Shown: piece by piece, positions 42,436 to 50,643 of the stretch
Numbering within the stretch: position 1 is the first letter of the stretch
Layout: every line of letters starts with the position of its first letter
Origin: Emergencia sp. 1XD21-10
GTDB lineage: Bacteria > Bacillota > Clostridia > Peptostreptococcales > Anaerovoracaceae
DNA length: 64,000 nucleotides
Direction: 5' to 3'
Assembly (NCBI RefSeq): GCF_009936045.1
Contig: NZ_QWEQ01000016.1
Span: 26,194-90,193 of the forward strand
The notes under the pieces: generated by a model
Told to the model about the DNA's origin: nothing
What the model saw: the letters and a program-made list of their open reading frames with translations, nothing else
The model's database searches: none
Made by a program: the position numbers and the translations under genes

Positions 42436-42673
42436 AAATTCTCACAGGGTAAATTCGGGAGCGAAGCGCAGAGCAGAAAACACGCCTTCGGCGGGTAGCG
42501 CAGAGGATCCGGTTAAGGATTGTCCGAAAGACTGCAGATATTTGGGTAAAGGAACACGCATGAAGACCTGTGATTATCTCTTAATTACCGGAGTAACAAG
42601 AGGCTGCGAAGTTCGCCCAGGCGGATGCGACAGGTACGAGAAGAATGGAGGACAGGCAGATGAAAAACTTTGA
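42395..42673 (+). CDS. Cys-rich small phage protein
   Basis: 92 residues if started at the ATG at 42395, which overlaps the DUF4406 gene by 41 bases. Only the C-terminal half looks conserved: 'DCPKDCRYLGKGTRMKTCDY', then 'LLITGVTRGCEVRPGGCDRY', with five Cys that could hold zinc. This Cys-rich type occurs in many Firmicutes phages between replication and late genes. The true start is uncertain because no ribosome binding site is clear. Confidence 0.55.
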   Translation: MADRSSAVRSAETKNSHRVNSGAKRRAENTPSAGSAEDPVKDCPKDCRYLGKGTRMKTCDYLLITGVTRGCEVRPGGCDRYEKNGGQADEKL

Positions 42674-42881
42674 AAAAGATAATTTTAAATCCGCGGACAC
42701 GGGGATTGTAGGATTCATGATCCGTGTCGATGACGACAGGCAGCTGCTAAGGTTTTGTAGAGATGGGATGTGCACTCTATGCTTGTTTGCACCGGAGAAC
42801 TACCAGCGCAAGTTTGGAGCAGCGCAGCAAGGCTGCTATCGAAACAAGATGGATTATCTCTACAGGGACGTAGAACAGTAA
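42660..42881 (+). CDS. Small phage protein with Cys pair, unknown function
   Basis: 73 residues from the ATG at 42660 with GGAGG 11 bases upstream; an in-frame ATG at 42645 is the alternative. The sequence MKNFEKDNFKSADTGIVGFM is followed by 'FCRDGMCTLCLFAPENYQRK' with three Cys. It overlaps the previous gene by 14 bases. No family recognised. Confidence 0.55.
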   Translation: MKNFEKDNFKSADTGIVGFMIRVDDDRQLLRFCRDGMCTLCLFAPENYQRKFGAAQQGCYRNKMDYLYRDVEQ

Positions 42882-42906
42882 TTAAAGCAGCGCAGAAGGA
42901 GGTAGC

Positions 42907-43314
42907 ATGGAGGCAAAGCAGTTTTTAAAGCAGTATCAAAATATCTTGACGGATATCAGGATCCTTGAAGCGCAGAAGCTGGAACTTGAGAATCTGGCGA
43001 TGAGCGTGACTGTCAGCGCTGATGGAGAACGTGTACAGTCTTCCGGACGAAAAGACCGCATGGCAGAACTGGCCGTAAAGATTGCCGATGCGGAACGAGG
43101 GATTGTAGAGCAGCGCACGCAGGCATTCCATAAGCTGCGGGAGATTGAAAGCGTGATTAAGCAGGTCCCATATGAACGGCAGCGTATTGTTCTGCACACG
43201 AGATACATAGAGCGAAAGACCTGGGAGTCAATTGCTGCTGAGCTGGATATCTCTTTGAGGAATACCTATGAGCTACACGGCAGGGCGCTTAAGTCTATCC
43301 AAAAGATTTTGTAG
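42907..43314 (+). CDS. Sigma-70 region 4-like late transcription regulator (DUF1492-type)
   Basis: 135 residues. The N-terminal half is a long coiled coil; the C-terminal ~50 residues are a sigma region 4-like helix-turn-helix ('VPYERQRIVLHTRYIERKTW', 'ESIAAELDISLRNTYELHGR'). Such proteins (ArpU/DUF1492/XpaF1 types) are the last gene before the packaging module in many Firmicutes phages and switch on late transcription. A promoter and structured RNA follow at once, a plausible target. Confidence 0.82.
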   Translation: MEAKQFLKQYQNILTDIRILEAQKLELENLAMSVTVSADGERVQSSGRKDRMAELAVKIADAERGIVEQRTQAFHKLREIESVIKQVPYERQRIVLHTRYIERKTWESIAAELDISLRNTYELHGRALKSIQKIL

Positions 43315-43323
43315 GGGGATCAT

Positions 43324-43352
43324 TGTTTTGCATGTTTGTCCTGTGATATAGT
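43324..43352 (+). promoter_or_regulatory. Promoter of the candidate small RNA / late region
   Basis: An extended -10 element TGATATAGT (TATAGT at 43347-43352) with a possible -35 TTGTTT at 43323-43328 (18-bp spacer). Transcription would start at about 43359, the first base pair of the structured RNA below. Control by the sigma-like protein encoded just upstream is possible. Confidence 0.55.
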
Positions 43353-43357
43353 ATAAA

Positions 43358-43460
43358 CTGCAAAGAGACAATGAGAATTCAAAAAAAAAAGATTGGAGGT
43401 AACTCCTTAATTCACAGTATCTAGTGCGGTCTCTTTGCTATGGATCTCCTTATTTTTTTA
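43358..43460 (+). ncRNA. Candidate structured phage small RNA
   Basis: A 10-bp perfect closing stem (GCAAAGAGAC 43360-43369 / GTCTCTTTGC 43429-43438), an inner helix (GAATT 43375-43379 / AATTC 43409-43413) and an apical hairpin GGAG-GTAA-CTCC (43395-43406) with a GNRA tetraloop. An A10 run (43381-43390) forms one side of an internal loop. A T7 run (43453-43459) could end it. It has its own promoter, no open frame and lies between the late regulator and terminase genes. I cannot name a known family with confidence. Confidence 0.6.
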
Positions 43461-43504
43461 TAATAGCTGACACAGAGCGCTGCTGCATAGTGGCGCTTTT
43501 GTTG

Positions 43505-43533
43505 TTGGCAAAATATGTCGAAAGGTGTATAAT
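43505..43533 (+). promoter_or_regulatory. Sigma-A promoter of the packaging operon
   Basis: TTGGCA (43505-43510), 17-bp spacer, TATAAT (43528-43533), then AAAGGAGGT and the start of the gene at 43560. Confidence 0.75.
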
Positions 43534-43559
43534 CAAAAGAAAAAGGAGGTAACTGAAGA

Positions 43560-43778
43560 ATGAATCAAGTGAAGGATAAAATACAATCTTTGTTAAAAGA
43601 GGGATACAAAATTGTAGGCAATGGTCCGATTGAGGAAATTGCTCAAGATTATTCTGGAAGAGTAAGCAGCGAACAATCGTTTGCCATTATTTTTGAGTGC
43701 AAGGGGAGGCCTAGAGAATTTGTGAAAATTCCTCAAGAATATAGAAAGTATATTTTGGATTATATCAAAACATTATAG
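43560..43778 (+). CDS. Small phage protein, unknown function
   Basis: 72 residues, after AAAGGAGGT 9 bases before the ATG and a consensus promoter. The sequence MNQVKDKIQSLLKEGYKIVG then 'SSEQSFAIIFECKGRPREFV' and a helical end 'IPQEYRKYILDYIKTL' suggests a compact alpha/beta fold. It precedes the terminase genes; no family recognised. Confidence 0.6.
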   Translation: MNQVKDKIQSLLKEGYKIVGNGPIEEIAQDYSGRVSSEQSFAIIFECKGRPREFVKIPQEYRKYILDYIKTL

Positions 43779-43847
43779 TGATACAAGAGCTCTTAGAATC
43801 ATTTGAATCTAGGGGCTTTTTGCTTGGAGTAAAAGGAGGTGAGCCCG

Positions 43848-44288
43848 GTGGCGAAATTAACAACAAGACAGCAACGGTTTTGTGATGAATACCTGATTGA
43901 CCTTAACGCCACGCAGGCGGCTATAAGGGCGGGATATTCTAAGAAGTACGCAAACACAAATGCGTCTAAACTACTACAAATTACTACAATCAAAGCATAT
44001 ATAGAGCAGCGTATGGCAGCGAAAGAGTCAGAATTGATTGCAAGCCAGGATGAAATTTTAAAATATCTGACTTCTGTTCTGCGCGGTGAAAGCCTGTCTA
44101 CCGAAATCGTAATCGAGGGACTCGGAGATGGCATGAGCGAAGCCAAAACAATGACGAAAGAACCTTCTGAGAAAGAACGGCTAAAGGCAGCTGAATTGCT
44201 GGGTAAGCGATATGGCATTTTCAAAGATAATATCAGCGTTGGGACTGTTCCAATCGTAATAAAGGACGACGTGCCAGATGATGCGTAA
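43848..44288 (+). CDS. terS: Terminase small subunit
   Basis: 146 residues from the GTG at 43848, 7 bases after AGGAGGT. The Terminase_2 signature is clear: 'LTTRQQRFCDEYLIDLNATQ', 'AAIRAGYSKKYANTNASKLL'. The N-terminal helix-turn-helix recognises the phage packaging site, and the subunit feeds DNA to the large terminase encoded next, whose start overlaps its end by 11 bases. Confidence 0.92.
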   Translation: MAKLTTRQQRFCDEYLIDLNATQAAIRAGYSKKYANTNASKLLQITTIKAYIEQRMAAKESELIASQDEILKYLTSVLRGESLSTEIVIEGLGDGMSEAKTMTKEPSEKERLKAAELLGKRYGIFKDNISVGTVPIVIKDDVPDDA

Positions 44289-45516
44289 AGATGTCAGTAT
44301 GCTGGACCTGATCGGCGCCGGATATGGCGACTTTTGGAACACGAAAAAGAGGTATCGCATTTGCAAAGGGTCCCGAGGTTCCAAGAAATCGAAAACAACA
44401 GTGCTATGGCTGATTAAATCAATCATGCAGTATCCGCTAGCCAACGCCTTATGCGTGAGACGATACCAAACAACGCTGCGTGACAGCGTATTCAGTGATT
44501 TAAAATGGGCTATCAACAAACTAGGAGTTGATAGTTTTTTTGATTGCACTGTTTCACCGATGGAGATTAAGTATATCCCTACAGGACAAAAGATACTGTT
44601 TCGTGGTTTAGACGACGGCATGAAGATTACGTCTATATCGGTACCAACGGGAGTTCTTTGCTGGGTATGGATTGAAGAGGCATACGAGCTGACCAACGAA
44701 GATGATTTCAATAAGCTGGATATGTCTATCCGTGGTGAATTGCCAGAAGGATATTTCAAGCAGATTACAATGACCTTCAATCCCTGGTCTGCGACTTCGT
44801 GGCTGAAGAAACGCTTCTTCGATGAACCAGATCAGAACACTTTCACAAAGACGACAACGTGGGAATGTAACGAGTGGCTTGATGAGGCTGATAGGGATAT
44901 ATTTCGCAGCATGAAAGAAAAGAATCCTCGGCGTTACCGAATTGAAGGTGCAGGGGATTGGGGTATTGCAGAAGGTCTTATTTATGACAGATTCCGGATT
45001 GAGGATTTTGATTTAGAAGAGATAAAGAAAGTTCCGGGGATTAAAGCGGCTTTTAATTTGGACTTTGGATTTACTGACCCGAACGCCTTTGTCTGTGAAT
45101 TGGTAGACAACACGGCGATGAGGATTTATATTTTCGACGAATGGTATCAGACCGGTGTGACAAACAGAGTGATTGCACAGCAGATTAAAGATATGGGATA
45201 CGGCGGGCAGCGGATTATCTGCGACAGCGCAGAGCCGAAGTCCATTGCAGAGCTCAATGAAGAGGGAATCCATGCGATTCCTTCTAGGAAAGGGAAAGAC
45301 AGCGTAAATCATGGAATACAGTTGATTCAAAACTATGAGATAGTGATACATCCAAGATGTGCGAAGTTTTACAGTGAAATTCAAAACTATTGCTGGGAGC
45401 AAGATAAAAACGGAAAACTGACCAACAAACCAGATCATGAATTTTCGCATGGCATGGACAGTATGCGATATGGCGTCAGCGATTTGTTGCTGCCGAATAC
45501 ATTCAGCTTCGATTAA
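44278..45516 (+). CDS. terL: Terminase large subunit, PBSX family
   Basis: 412 residues. The ATPase domain has a Walker A-like 'CKGSRGSKKSKTTVLWL' and Walker B 'VLCWVWIEEAYEL'; the C-terminal nuclease domain shows 'NLDFGFTDPNAFV' and 'IICDSAEPKSIAEL' with the metal Asp residues. It matches PBSX-family TerL (XtmB). It cuts concatemers and pumps DNA into the prohead. Two ATGs in a row (44278, 44281) can serve as start. Confidence 0.95.
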   Translation: MMRKDVSMLDLIGAGYGDFWNTKKRYRICKGSRGSKKSKTTVLWLIKSIMQYPLANALCVRRYQTTLRDSVFSDLKWAINKLGVDSFFDCTVSPMEIKYIPTGQKILFRGLDDGMKITSISVPTGVLCWVWIEEAYELTNEDDFNKLDMSIRGELPEGYFKQITMTFNPWSATSWLKKRFFDEPDQNTFTKTTTWECNEWLDEADRDIFRSMKEKNPRRYRIEGAGDWGIAEGLIYDRFRIEDFDLEEIKKVPGIKAAFNLDFGFTDPNAFVCELVDNTAMRIYIFDEWYQTGVTNRVIAQQIKDMGYGGQRIICDSAEPKSIAELNEEGIHAIPSRKGKDSVNHGIQLIQNYEIVIHPRCAKFYSEIQNYCWEQDKNGKLTNKPDHEFSHGMDSMRYGVSDLLLPNTFSFD

Positions 45517-45529
45517 GTGAGGTGTTATT

Positions 45530-46984
45530 TTGATATTCAGAGATATGATAAACAGAATCGTGACGGGGGGAGCCGGAAACAATGTGACGACTCCAGCTTT
45601 TTTAGCCCACGAAATCAGGATTTTCCGCCAGAGTAAAAAATTTAAAATGATGCTAGATGGCGTGAACTATTATGAGGGGCTGCACGATATCCTGAACAAG
45701 AAGAGGACTGCAGTAGGAGTAGGCGGTAAGCTGGAGACGCTTGAGAACTTACCGAATGCAAAGCAGGTAGACAATCAGTACAAAAAGATGGTAAAACAGA
45801 AGACCAACTATCTCGTTGGAAAGCCATTTTCTGTGCAGTGCGAAAATGATAGTTATGTAGACTTGTTAATGCAGTTCTTCAATAAGCAGTTTTTTAAGCA
45901 GTTAAAGAGTGTGACGAAAGATGCATTAAACTGTGGCATAGGGTGGATTTACCTGCACTATACAGAATCCGGAGAATTGTGTTTGAAGAGGTTTAGACCT
46001 TTTGAGATTATTCCAGGGTGGTCCGATGTTGATCATACGCAGCTTGAGTACGTCATCAGAGTTTATGAAGTAAACTCCTTTGACGGTCGGAAAGAAGAGA
46101 AGATAACGAAAGTGGAGTATTATACGAGAAATGGTATTGACTATTTTGAGTATCACAGCGGACAAATGGTATCCTGCGCCCCGTATCACGAGAATTACTT
46201 TGTAATTGGAAATGAAACATACAATTGGGAAAAGCTGCCTTTTGTACCTTTTCGCTACAATGATGAAGAACTACCATTGATTGCAAATTGTAAATCTCTG
46301 CAGGACGGACTGAACACAATTTTATCAAACTTTCAAGATAACATGCAGGAGGATATGAGAAATACAATCCTCGTGCTGGTTAACTACGACGGAGAAAACT
46401 TGGGCGAGTTTCGCCAGAATTTAGCAACCTATGGCGCTGTTAAAGTTAGAACCGTGGAAGGAAAAGAAGGCGATGTTAGAACATTGCAGGTGGAGGTCAA
46501 TGCGGAGAACTACAAAGCGATAATTGAGATTTTCAAGAAAGCGATTATAGAAAACTGCATGGGTTTTGATGCGAAGGACGAGCGAATGTCTGGTACTCCG
46601 AACCAGATGAATATACAGAGTATGTATAACGATATCGATTTGGATGCAGCGGACATGGAAACAGAGTTTCAGGCAGCAATGGAGGAACTCCTTTATTTTA
46701 TAAATCTCCATTTGGCAAATACCGGACAAGGAGACTTCGAGGGTGAAAATGTAGAAATCGTATTCAATACAGATATGCCGATGGATGAGTCTACGACGAT
46801 TCAAAACATTAGCGGCAGCGAGGGTATTTTGTCGAAAGAAACCTTGGTCGCAAATCACCCGTGGGTGTCGGATCCACAGAAAGAACTCGAACTGCTGGAA
46901 AAAGAGCGGCAAAAGCAGATGGAGCAATATGCAGGCGCTTTTGGCAGCATAAATGACCCTGGTGGTGATGGTGATGAAGAATAG
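45530..46984 (+). CDS. Portal protein, SPP1 gp6-like
   Basis: 484 residues of the Phage_prot_Gp6/SPP1 portal family ('NAKQVDNQYKKMVKQKTNYL', 'WIYLHYTESGELCLKRFRPF', 'RFRYNDEELPL' region, and an acidic C-terminus 'GSINDPGGDGDEE'). It forms the dodecameric gate at one capsid vertex. The start is a TTG at 45530, close to a GAGGTG site; an ATG at 45545 is possible. The MuF gene starts within its last codons. Confidence 0.92.
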   Translation: MIFRDMINRIVTGGAGNNVTTPAFLAHEIRIFRQSKKFKMMLDGVNYYEGLHDILNKKRTAVGVGGKLETLENLPNAKQVDNQYKKMVKQKTNYLVGKPFSVQCENDSYVDLLMQFFNKQFFKQLKSVTKDALNCGIGWIYLHYTESGELCLKRFRPFEIIPGWSDVDHTQLEYVIRVYEVNSFDGRKEEKITKVEYYTRNGIDYFEYHSGQMVSCAPYHENYFVIGNETYNWEKLPFVPFRYNDEELPLIANCKSLQDGLNTILSNFQDNMQEDMRNTILVLVNYDGENLGEFRQNLATYGAVKVRTVEGKEGDVRTLQVEVNAENYKAIIEIFKKAIIENCMGFDAKDERMSGTPNQMNIQSMYNDIDLDAADMETEFQAAMEELLYFINLHLANTGQGDFEGENVEIVFNTDMPMDESTTIQNISGSEGILSKETLVANHPWVSDPQKELELLEKERQKQMEQYAGAFGSINDPGGDGDEE

Positions 46985-48575
46985 TGCTTACTGGCAGAAG
47001 CGATTCGAAATCCTTGAAGAGGCACTCGGAAAATACGGTGAAGAAACCTACAGAGGTGTGCAACCGTATTTTGACAAAGCCCTCAGGGAAATCAATGCTG
47101 ATATTGAAACCTGGATTTATCGCATTGCCAAGAACAACGAAATTAGCATGAAAAATGCTAGAAAGCTGCTTGACGCTGGACAACTGGAGGAATTCAAGTG
47201 GACTGTTGAGGAATACATAAAGTACGGCAAAGAAAACGCTATCAATCAGCAGTGGGTAAAGGAGCTTGAAAACGCTTCCGCAAAGTTTCACATAAGCAGA
47301 TTGGAGGCACTGAAGATAAAGGTGCAGCAGTCCGCGGAGAAAGCTTTTGGAAATTACCTTGACGATGTAGATACTATGGCAAGGAAGGTCTATGAAGAGG
47401 GTTATTATCGGTCTGCCTTTGAGCTACAGCGAGGTTTAGGCGTAGGGTGGAATATCTCGTCAATCGACGAGAAAAAACTGTCAAAACTGATTTCTAAGCC
47501 TTGGGCGGCAGACGGAAGGAATTTCTCTGACCGTATTTGGCAGGCGAAGAATCAAATGGTGTACGACCTTCATAGCGAACTGACCCGGGCATGCATCTTG
47601 GGCAAAGGTCCTGATGAGGCTGTCAAGAATTTAAGTAAATACGTGGATAAGCGCTTCAAGAATGCAAAAGTGCAAGCTGGCCGGCTCGTAATGACAGAGC
47701 AGGCCTTTTTTAGTGCTGCAGCGCAGAAAGACGCATTTAATGAGCTGGGTGTGGAAGAGTATGAGATTGTAGCGACGCTGGATTCTCATACATCGGAGAT
47801 TTGTCAACAGCTTAACGGCAAACACTTCCCGATGAGTCAGTATGAACCCGGAGTTACAGCGCAGCCCTTTCATGTTTCGTGCAGGTCAACCACTTGCCCG
47901 TATTTTGACGATGAGTTTACCGTAGGCGAGATGAGAGCAGCACGAGGTGAAGACGGGAAGACCTATCAGGTGCCGGGAGATATGACGTATCCTGAGTGGA
48001 AATCACAAAATGTCATAAAAAATATAAAATTACCGAGTGACATGGTGGAAGATAAGGGCTTATCGGAAGACATAAAGAAGGGAATAGAGCAAGCCATCAA
48101 CAAAGTACAGTCTGAGTATAATGTGAGAATTGACGAGGTTGCTTACAAGGATCTTTCGTATTTTGGTAAAGTGCCACTGCAATTTGCCCCAATGAGCACT
48201 GGGCAGGATTTTAAGACTCAACTTGTGATTAACAGTAAGTATGACTGGAATGAAAGCCTTGACGCTTTAAACGACAGGATTTATAATAGAAACTACCAGA
48301 AAGGACTTCTTGCGGGAAAAAGTTTAGAAGACTTAATTTACCACGAAGCTGCTCATTGTATGACCTTTCAGGAGTGCCAAACTTGGGAGGCATTCAGAGA
48401 GATGGAAAGACAGATACGGAAAATGTATGTTTCTGGGATTTCAGCATATAATGAAAGCTGTCGAGATGGAGCGGAATCTATTGCGGAAGCTTTTGTACGA
48501 ATAAAAAATGGTGAAGCTGTGCCAGATGGCGCGAAGCTTTTAGTGGAACTTTATGTTATGAGGTGGAAACGATGA
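46974..48575 (+). CDS. MuF-domain minor head protein with C-terminal zincin-like metallopeptidase domain
   Basis: 533 residues. The N-terminal ~330 residues are a phage Mu gpF/SPP1 gp7 head protein ('RLVMTEQAFFSAAAQKDAFN', 'TLDSHTSEICQQLNGKHFPM', then 'FHVSCRSTTCPYFDD'). After a linker, residues ~360-533 are an extra domain with HEAAH (His457-His461, an HExxH zinc site) and an acidic region 'RDGAESIAEAFVRIKNGE' that could give the third ligand. MuF proteins with C-terminal toxin domains are a known phage polymorphic-toxin class; the domain may be ejected with the DNA. A 59-residue gene overlaps its stop by four bases. Confidence 0.85.
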   Translation: MKNSAYWQKRFEILEEALGKYGEETYRGVQPYFDKALREINADIETWIYRIAKNNEISMKNARKLLDAGQLEEFKWTVEEYIKYGKENAINQQWVKELENASAKFHISRLEALKIKVQQSAEKAFGNYLDDVDTMARKVYEEGYYRSAFELQRGLGVGWNISSIDEKKLSKLISKPWAADGRNFSDRIWQAKNQMVYDLHSELTRACILGKGPDEAVKNLSKYVDKRFKNAKVQAGRLVMTEQAFFSAAAQKDAFNELGVEEYEIVATLDSHTSEICQQLNGKHFPMSQYEPGVTAQPFHVSCRSTTCPYFDDEFTVGEMRAARGEDGKTYQVPGDMTYPEWKSQNVIKNIKLPSDMVEDKGLSEDIKKGIEQAINKVQSEYNVRIDEVAYKDLSYFGKVPLQFAPMSTGQDFKTQLVINSKYDWNESLDALNDRIYNRNYQKGLLAGKSLEDLIYHEAAHCMTFQECQTWEAFREMERQIRKMYVSGISAYNESCRDGAESIAEAFVRIKNGEAVPDGAKLLVELYVMRWKR

Positions 48576-48751
48576 TAGTAGTTTCAATATGTGCAGACTG
48601 TAAACATTTTAATCATGATGAGAAGGTTGATGATTCTAATAAAAAATACACTTGTGGGGCGTTTCCGGACGGAATACCTTTAGAATTTGTTTTTAGAACA
48701 GATAAAGATAGTCGGTGCAGTGAAACGGTTAATTTTGAACCAGAAGAGTGA
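48572..48751 (+). CDS. Small zinc-ribbon-like protein paired with the MuF gene
   Basis: 59 residues, coupled to the MuF gene by an ATGA overlap. MIVVSICADCKHFNHDEKVD carries CxxC, and two further Cys ('YTCGAFPDGIPLE', 'SRCSETVNF') could complete a zinc site. Proteins of this CxxCxHF...CxAFPxGIP type often follow MuF genes in Firmicutes phages. It could be an immunity protein for the MuF metallopeptidase domain or a head accessory; the position supports either. Confidence 0.6.
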   Translation: MIVVSICADCKHFNHDEKVDDSNKKYTCGAFPDGIPLEFVFRTDKDSRCSETVNFEPEE

Positions 48752-48777
48752 GGGAAGAGAAAAATAAAAAGTTTATT

Positions 48778-48804
48778 AAGGACTACCAAAGCGGTGGTCC
48801 TTTT
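48778..48804 (+). terminator. Terminator after the MuF-partner gene
   Basis: A 10-bp stem with one wobble (AAGGACTACC 48778-48787 / GGTGGTCCTT 48793-48802) followed by TTTT, separating the packaging genes from the scaffold-capsid genes. Confidence 0.7.
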
Positions 48805-48820
48805 ATATTGTCGTCTTTTA

Positions 48821-48905
48821 GGCGGGGATTGAAATTATATTGCCCTGGATAAGGCGTAAAAGTGTCCAGCCGAGGGAAGTGAACCCGTAAAAAACGTAGG
48901 AGGAA
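48821..48905 (+). promoter_or_regulatory. Structured 5' leader of the GP20 scaffold gene (possibly a GP20-a/b RNA motif)
   Basis: Stems CTGGA/TCCAG (48845-48849 / 48865-48869) and GGG/CCC (48874-48876 / 48884-48886) lie in a 100-nt leader between a terminator and the scaffold gene. As I recall, computational surveys described 'GP20' RNA motifs in leaders of exactly this gene type. An Rfam search would be needed. Confidence 0.4.
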
Positions 48906-48912
48906 AAAAGAA

Positions 48913-49515
48913 ATGAAGAGAAAGTATTTGGAAGATTTAGGCTTGGAGAAAGACGTGATTGACAAAATTATGGAAGAAAATGGAAAAGATATCGAGGCAG
49001 CAAAAGGAGAGCTGGAAAAGATTACGAAAGAGCGTGATGACTTAAAGAATACCGTTTCTAATCGTGATAAGCAGCTGGATGAGCTGAAAAAGTCCGTAGG
49101 AAGTGCTGAGGATCTAAAGAAAACCATTGAGCAGTTACAGAAGGATAATCAGGCAATCAAAGTAGATGCTGCGATTGAAAAAGCCTTAACGGGAGCGAAA
49201 GCGAAGAACCTAACTGCAGTTAAGGCGTTACTAAAGGACTTGGATAAAGCGGAGCTTCTTGATGACGGTACAATCAAAGGACTAGATGCTCAGATTAAGA
49301 CTTTAAGAAGTGCTGATGATAGCAAATTCCTCTTTGAAGAGGAGAAGAAAAGCAAGCCCAACATTAGAGGGGCTATTCCGGGAGAACCGGGTGATGGTAA
49401 ACCAACACCAATCACAAAGAAGGGGTTTGATAAGATGTCTTACAAAGAAAGGCTGAATCTCTACAATACCGACAAAGAAACATATGAGGCTCTCGCAGGG
49501 ACAGCGGGAGAATAA
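48913..49515 (+). CDS. Phage scaffolding protein, GP20 family
   Basis: 200 residues, highly charged and helical: a long coiled coil (~15-75) followed by a helical domain and a short flexible C-terminus ending KETYEALAGTAGE. It matches the phage minor structural protein GP20 (scaffold) family, which guides capsid assembly and is then removed. The major capsid gene follows after 17 bp. GGAGG lies ~10 bases before the ATG. Confidence 0.87.
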   Translation: MKRKYLEDLGLEKDVIDKIMEENGKDIEAAKGELEKITKERDDLKNTVSNRDKQLDELKKSVGSAEDLKKTIEQLQKDNQAIKVDAAIEKALTGAKAKNLTAVKALLKDLDKAELLDDGTIKGLDAQIKTLRSADDSKFLFEEEKKSKPNIRGAIPGEPGDGKPTPITKKGFDKMSYKERLNLYNTDKETYEALAGTAGE

Positions 49516-49532
49516 GAAAGAGAGGAAATATT

Positions 49533-50411
49533 ATGGCTCAGACAAAATTGACGAACTTAATCAATCCGGAGGTTATGGCAGCGATGGTTTCCGCGAAGCT
49601 GCCGAAGAAAATCAAATTCTCACCGATTGCGGGAATTGACAACACACTGAAAGGTCAGCCGGGAAATACCATCACAGTACCGAAATATGCGTACATTGGT
49701 GATGCAGAGGACGTAGCGGAAGGCGTGGCAATGGGCACAACCGTGTTGACTACCAGCACTACACAAGCGACTGTAAAGAAAGCAGGAAAGGCAGTAGAAC
49801 TTACGGACGAGGCAGTACTTTCCGGCTATGGCGATCCGGTAGGAGAAGCAACCAGTCAGCTGACAAAAGCTATCGCAGCAAAGGTAGATAATGATTGCTA
49901 CGATGCATTAGCAAGTGCAAGCCTGATTTATGACGGCTCAGCAGCAGCAATCAGCTATGATGGCGTTGTAAAGGCGGTTGACTTATTTGAAGATGAATCG
50001 GATACACCGACTAATAAAATTATTTTTGTAAATCCGAAACAGGTAACTACACTGAGACTTGATGATAACTTCAAGGACAGAAACAAATATCCGATGGATG
50101 TTATTATGACGGGAACAATCGGATCCATTGCAGGCTGTCAGGTTGTTCCATCTAAGAAAATTGTACTAGGTGAAGATGGCGTTTATAAAAACCCGATTGT
50201 AGTAGTAGATGCTAAAGACCCTAACGAAGACCCTACCGCAGATGGTGTTGAAGAAGAGGCTCCGGCATTAACAATTTACATGAAGAGGGATGTAATGATG
50301 GAAGATGACAGAGATATTCTCGCAAAGACCACTGTAATTTCTGCGGATGAACATTACACTGCGGTCTTATCCAATGATTCTAAGGTTGTTTTGGCGAAGT
50401 TTAAAGCGTAG
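49533..50411 (+). CDS. Major capsid protein (N4-gp56-like, HK97 fold)
   Basis: 292 residues. 'LTNLINPEVMAAMVSAKLPK', 'GNTITVPKYAYIGDAEDVAE' and 'AGKAVELTDEAVLSGYGDPV' match the N4-gp56-type capsid family common in PBSX-like and other Clostridia phages. A likely insertion or loop is seen near 'VVVDAKDPNEDPTADGVEEE'. It follows the scaffold gene and precedes the head-tail connectors, the classic order. Confidence 0.9.
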   Translation: MAQTKLTNLINPEVMAAMVSAKLPKKIKFSPIAGIDNTLKGQPGNTITVPKYAYIGDAEDVAEGVAMGTTVLTTSTTQATVKKAGKAVELTDEAVLSGYGDPVGEATSQLTKAIAAKVDNDCYDALASASLIYDGSAAAISYDGVVKAVDLFEDESDTPTNKIIFVNPKQVTTLRLDDNFKDRNKYPMDVIMTGTIGSIAGCQVVPSKKIVLGEDGVYKNPIVVVDAKDPNEDPTADGVEEEAPALTIYMKRDVMMEDDRDILAKTTVISADEHYTAVLSNDSKVVLAKFKA

Positions 50412-50421
50412 GTGATGAAGA

Positions 50422-50643
50422 ATGCTATTAAGAAGACATAAACAGGATCGTTTAACGAGAACTTCCGAGCTTGAAAAACCAATGGATTTGGATGTAACCC
50501 CTAACGAGGCTGCGAATGATAGTTCTCAAGAGGCTAACAATGCTCAGAATGTAGTTTCTCCAGAAGACGCACCGGTGCCGGAGGAAGATAAGAAAGTCGG
50601 TGATAAGAGTGGACCTACTGGAAAAGGTAAAGGAAAGGCTTAA
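50422..50643 (+). CDS. Small acidic phage protein between capsid and connector genes
   Basis: 73 residues: a basic start (MLLRRHKQDRLTRTSELEKP), then a disordered Asn/Glu/Pro-rich middle and a Lys/Gly tail ending GKGKGKA. Such short disordered genes often sit here in Firmicutes myophages; they may decorate or stabilise the capsid. It overlaps the next gene by 44 bases. Confidence 0.6.
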   Translation: MLLRRHKQDRLTRTSELEKPMDLDVTPNEAANDSSQEANNAQNVVSPEDAPVPEEDKKVGDKSGPTGKGKGKA

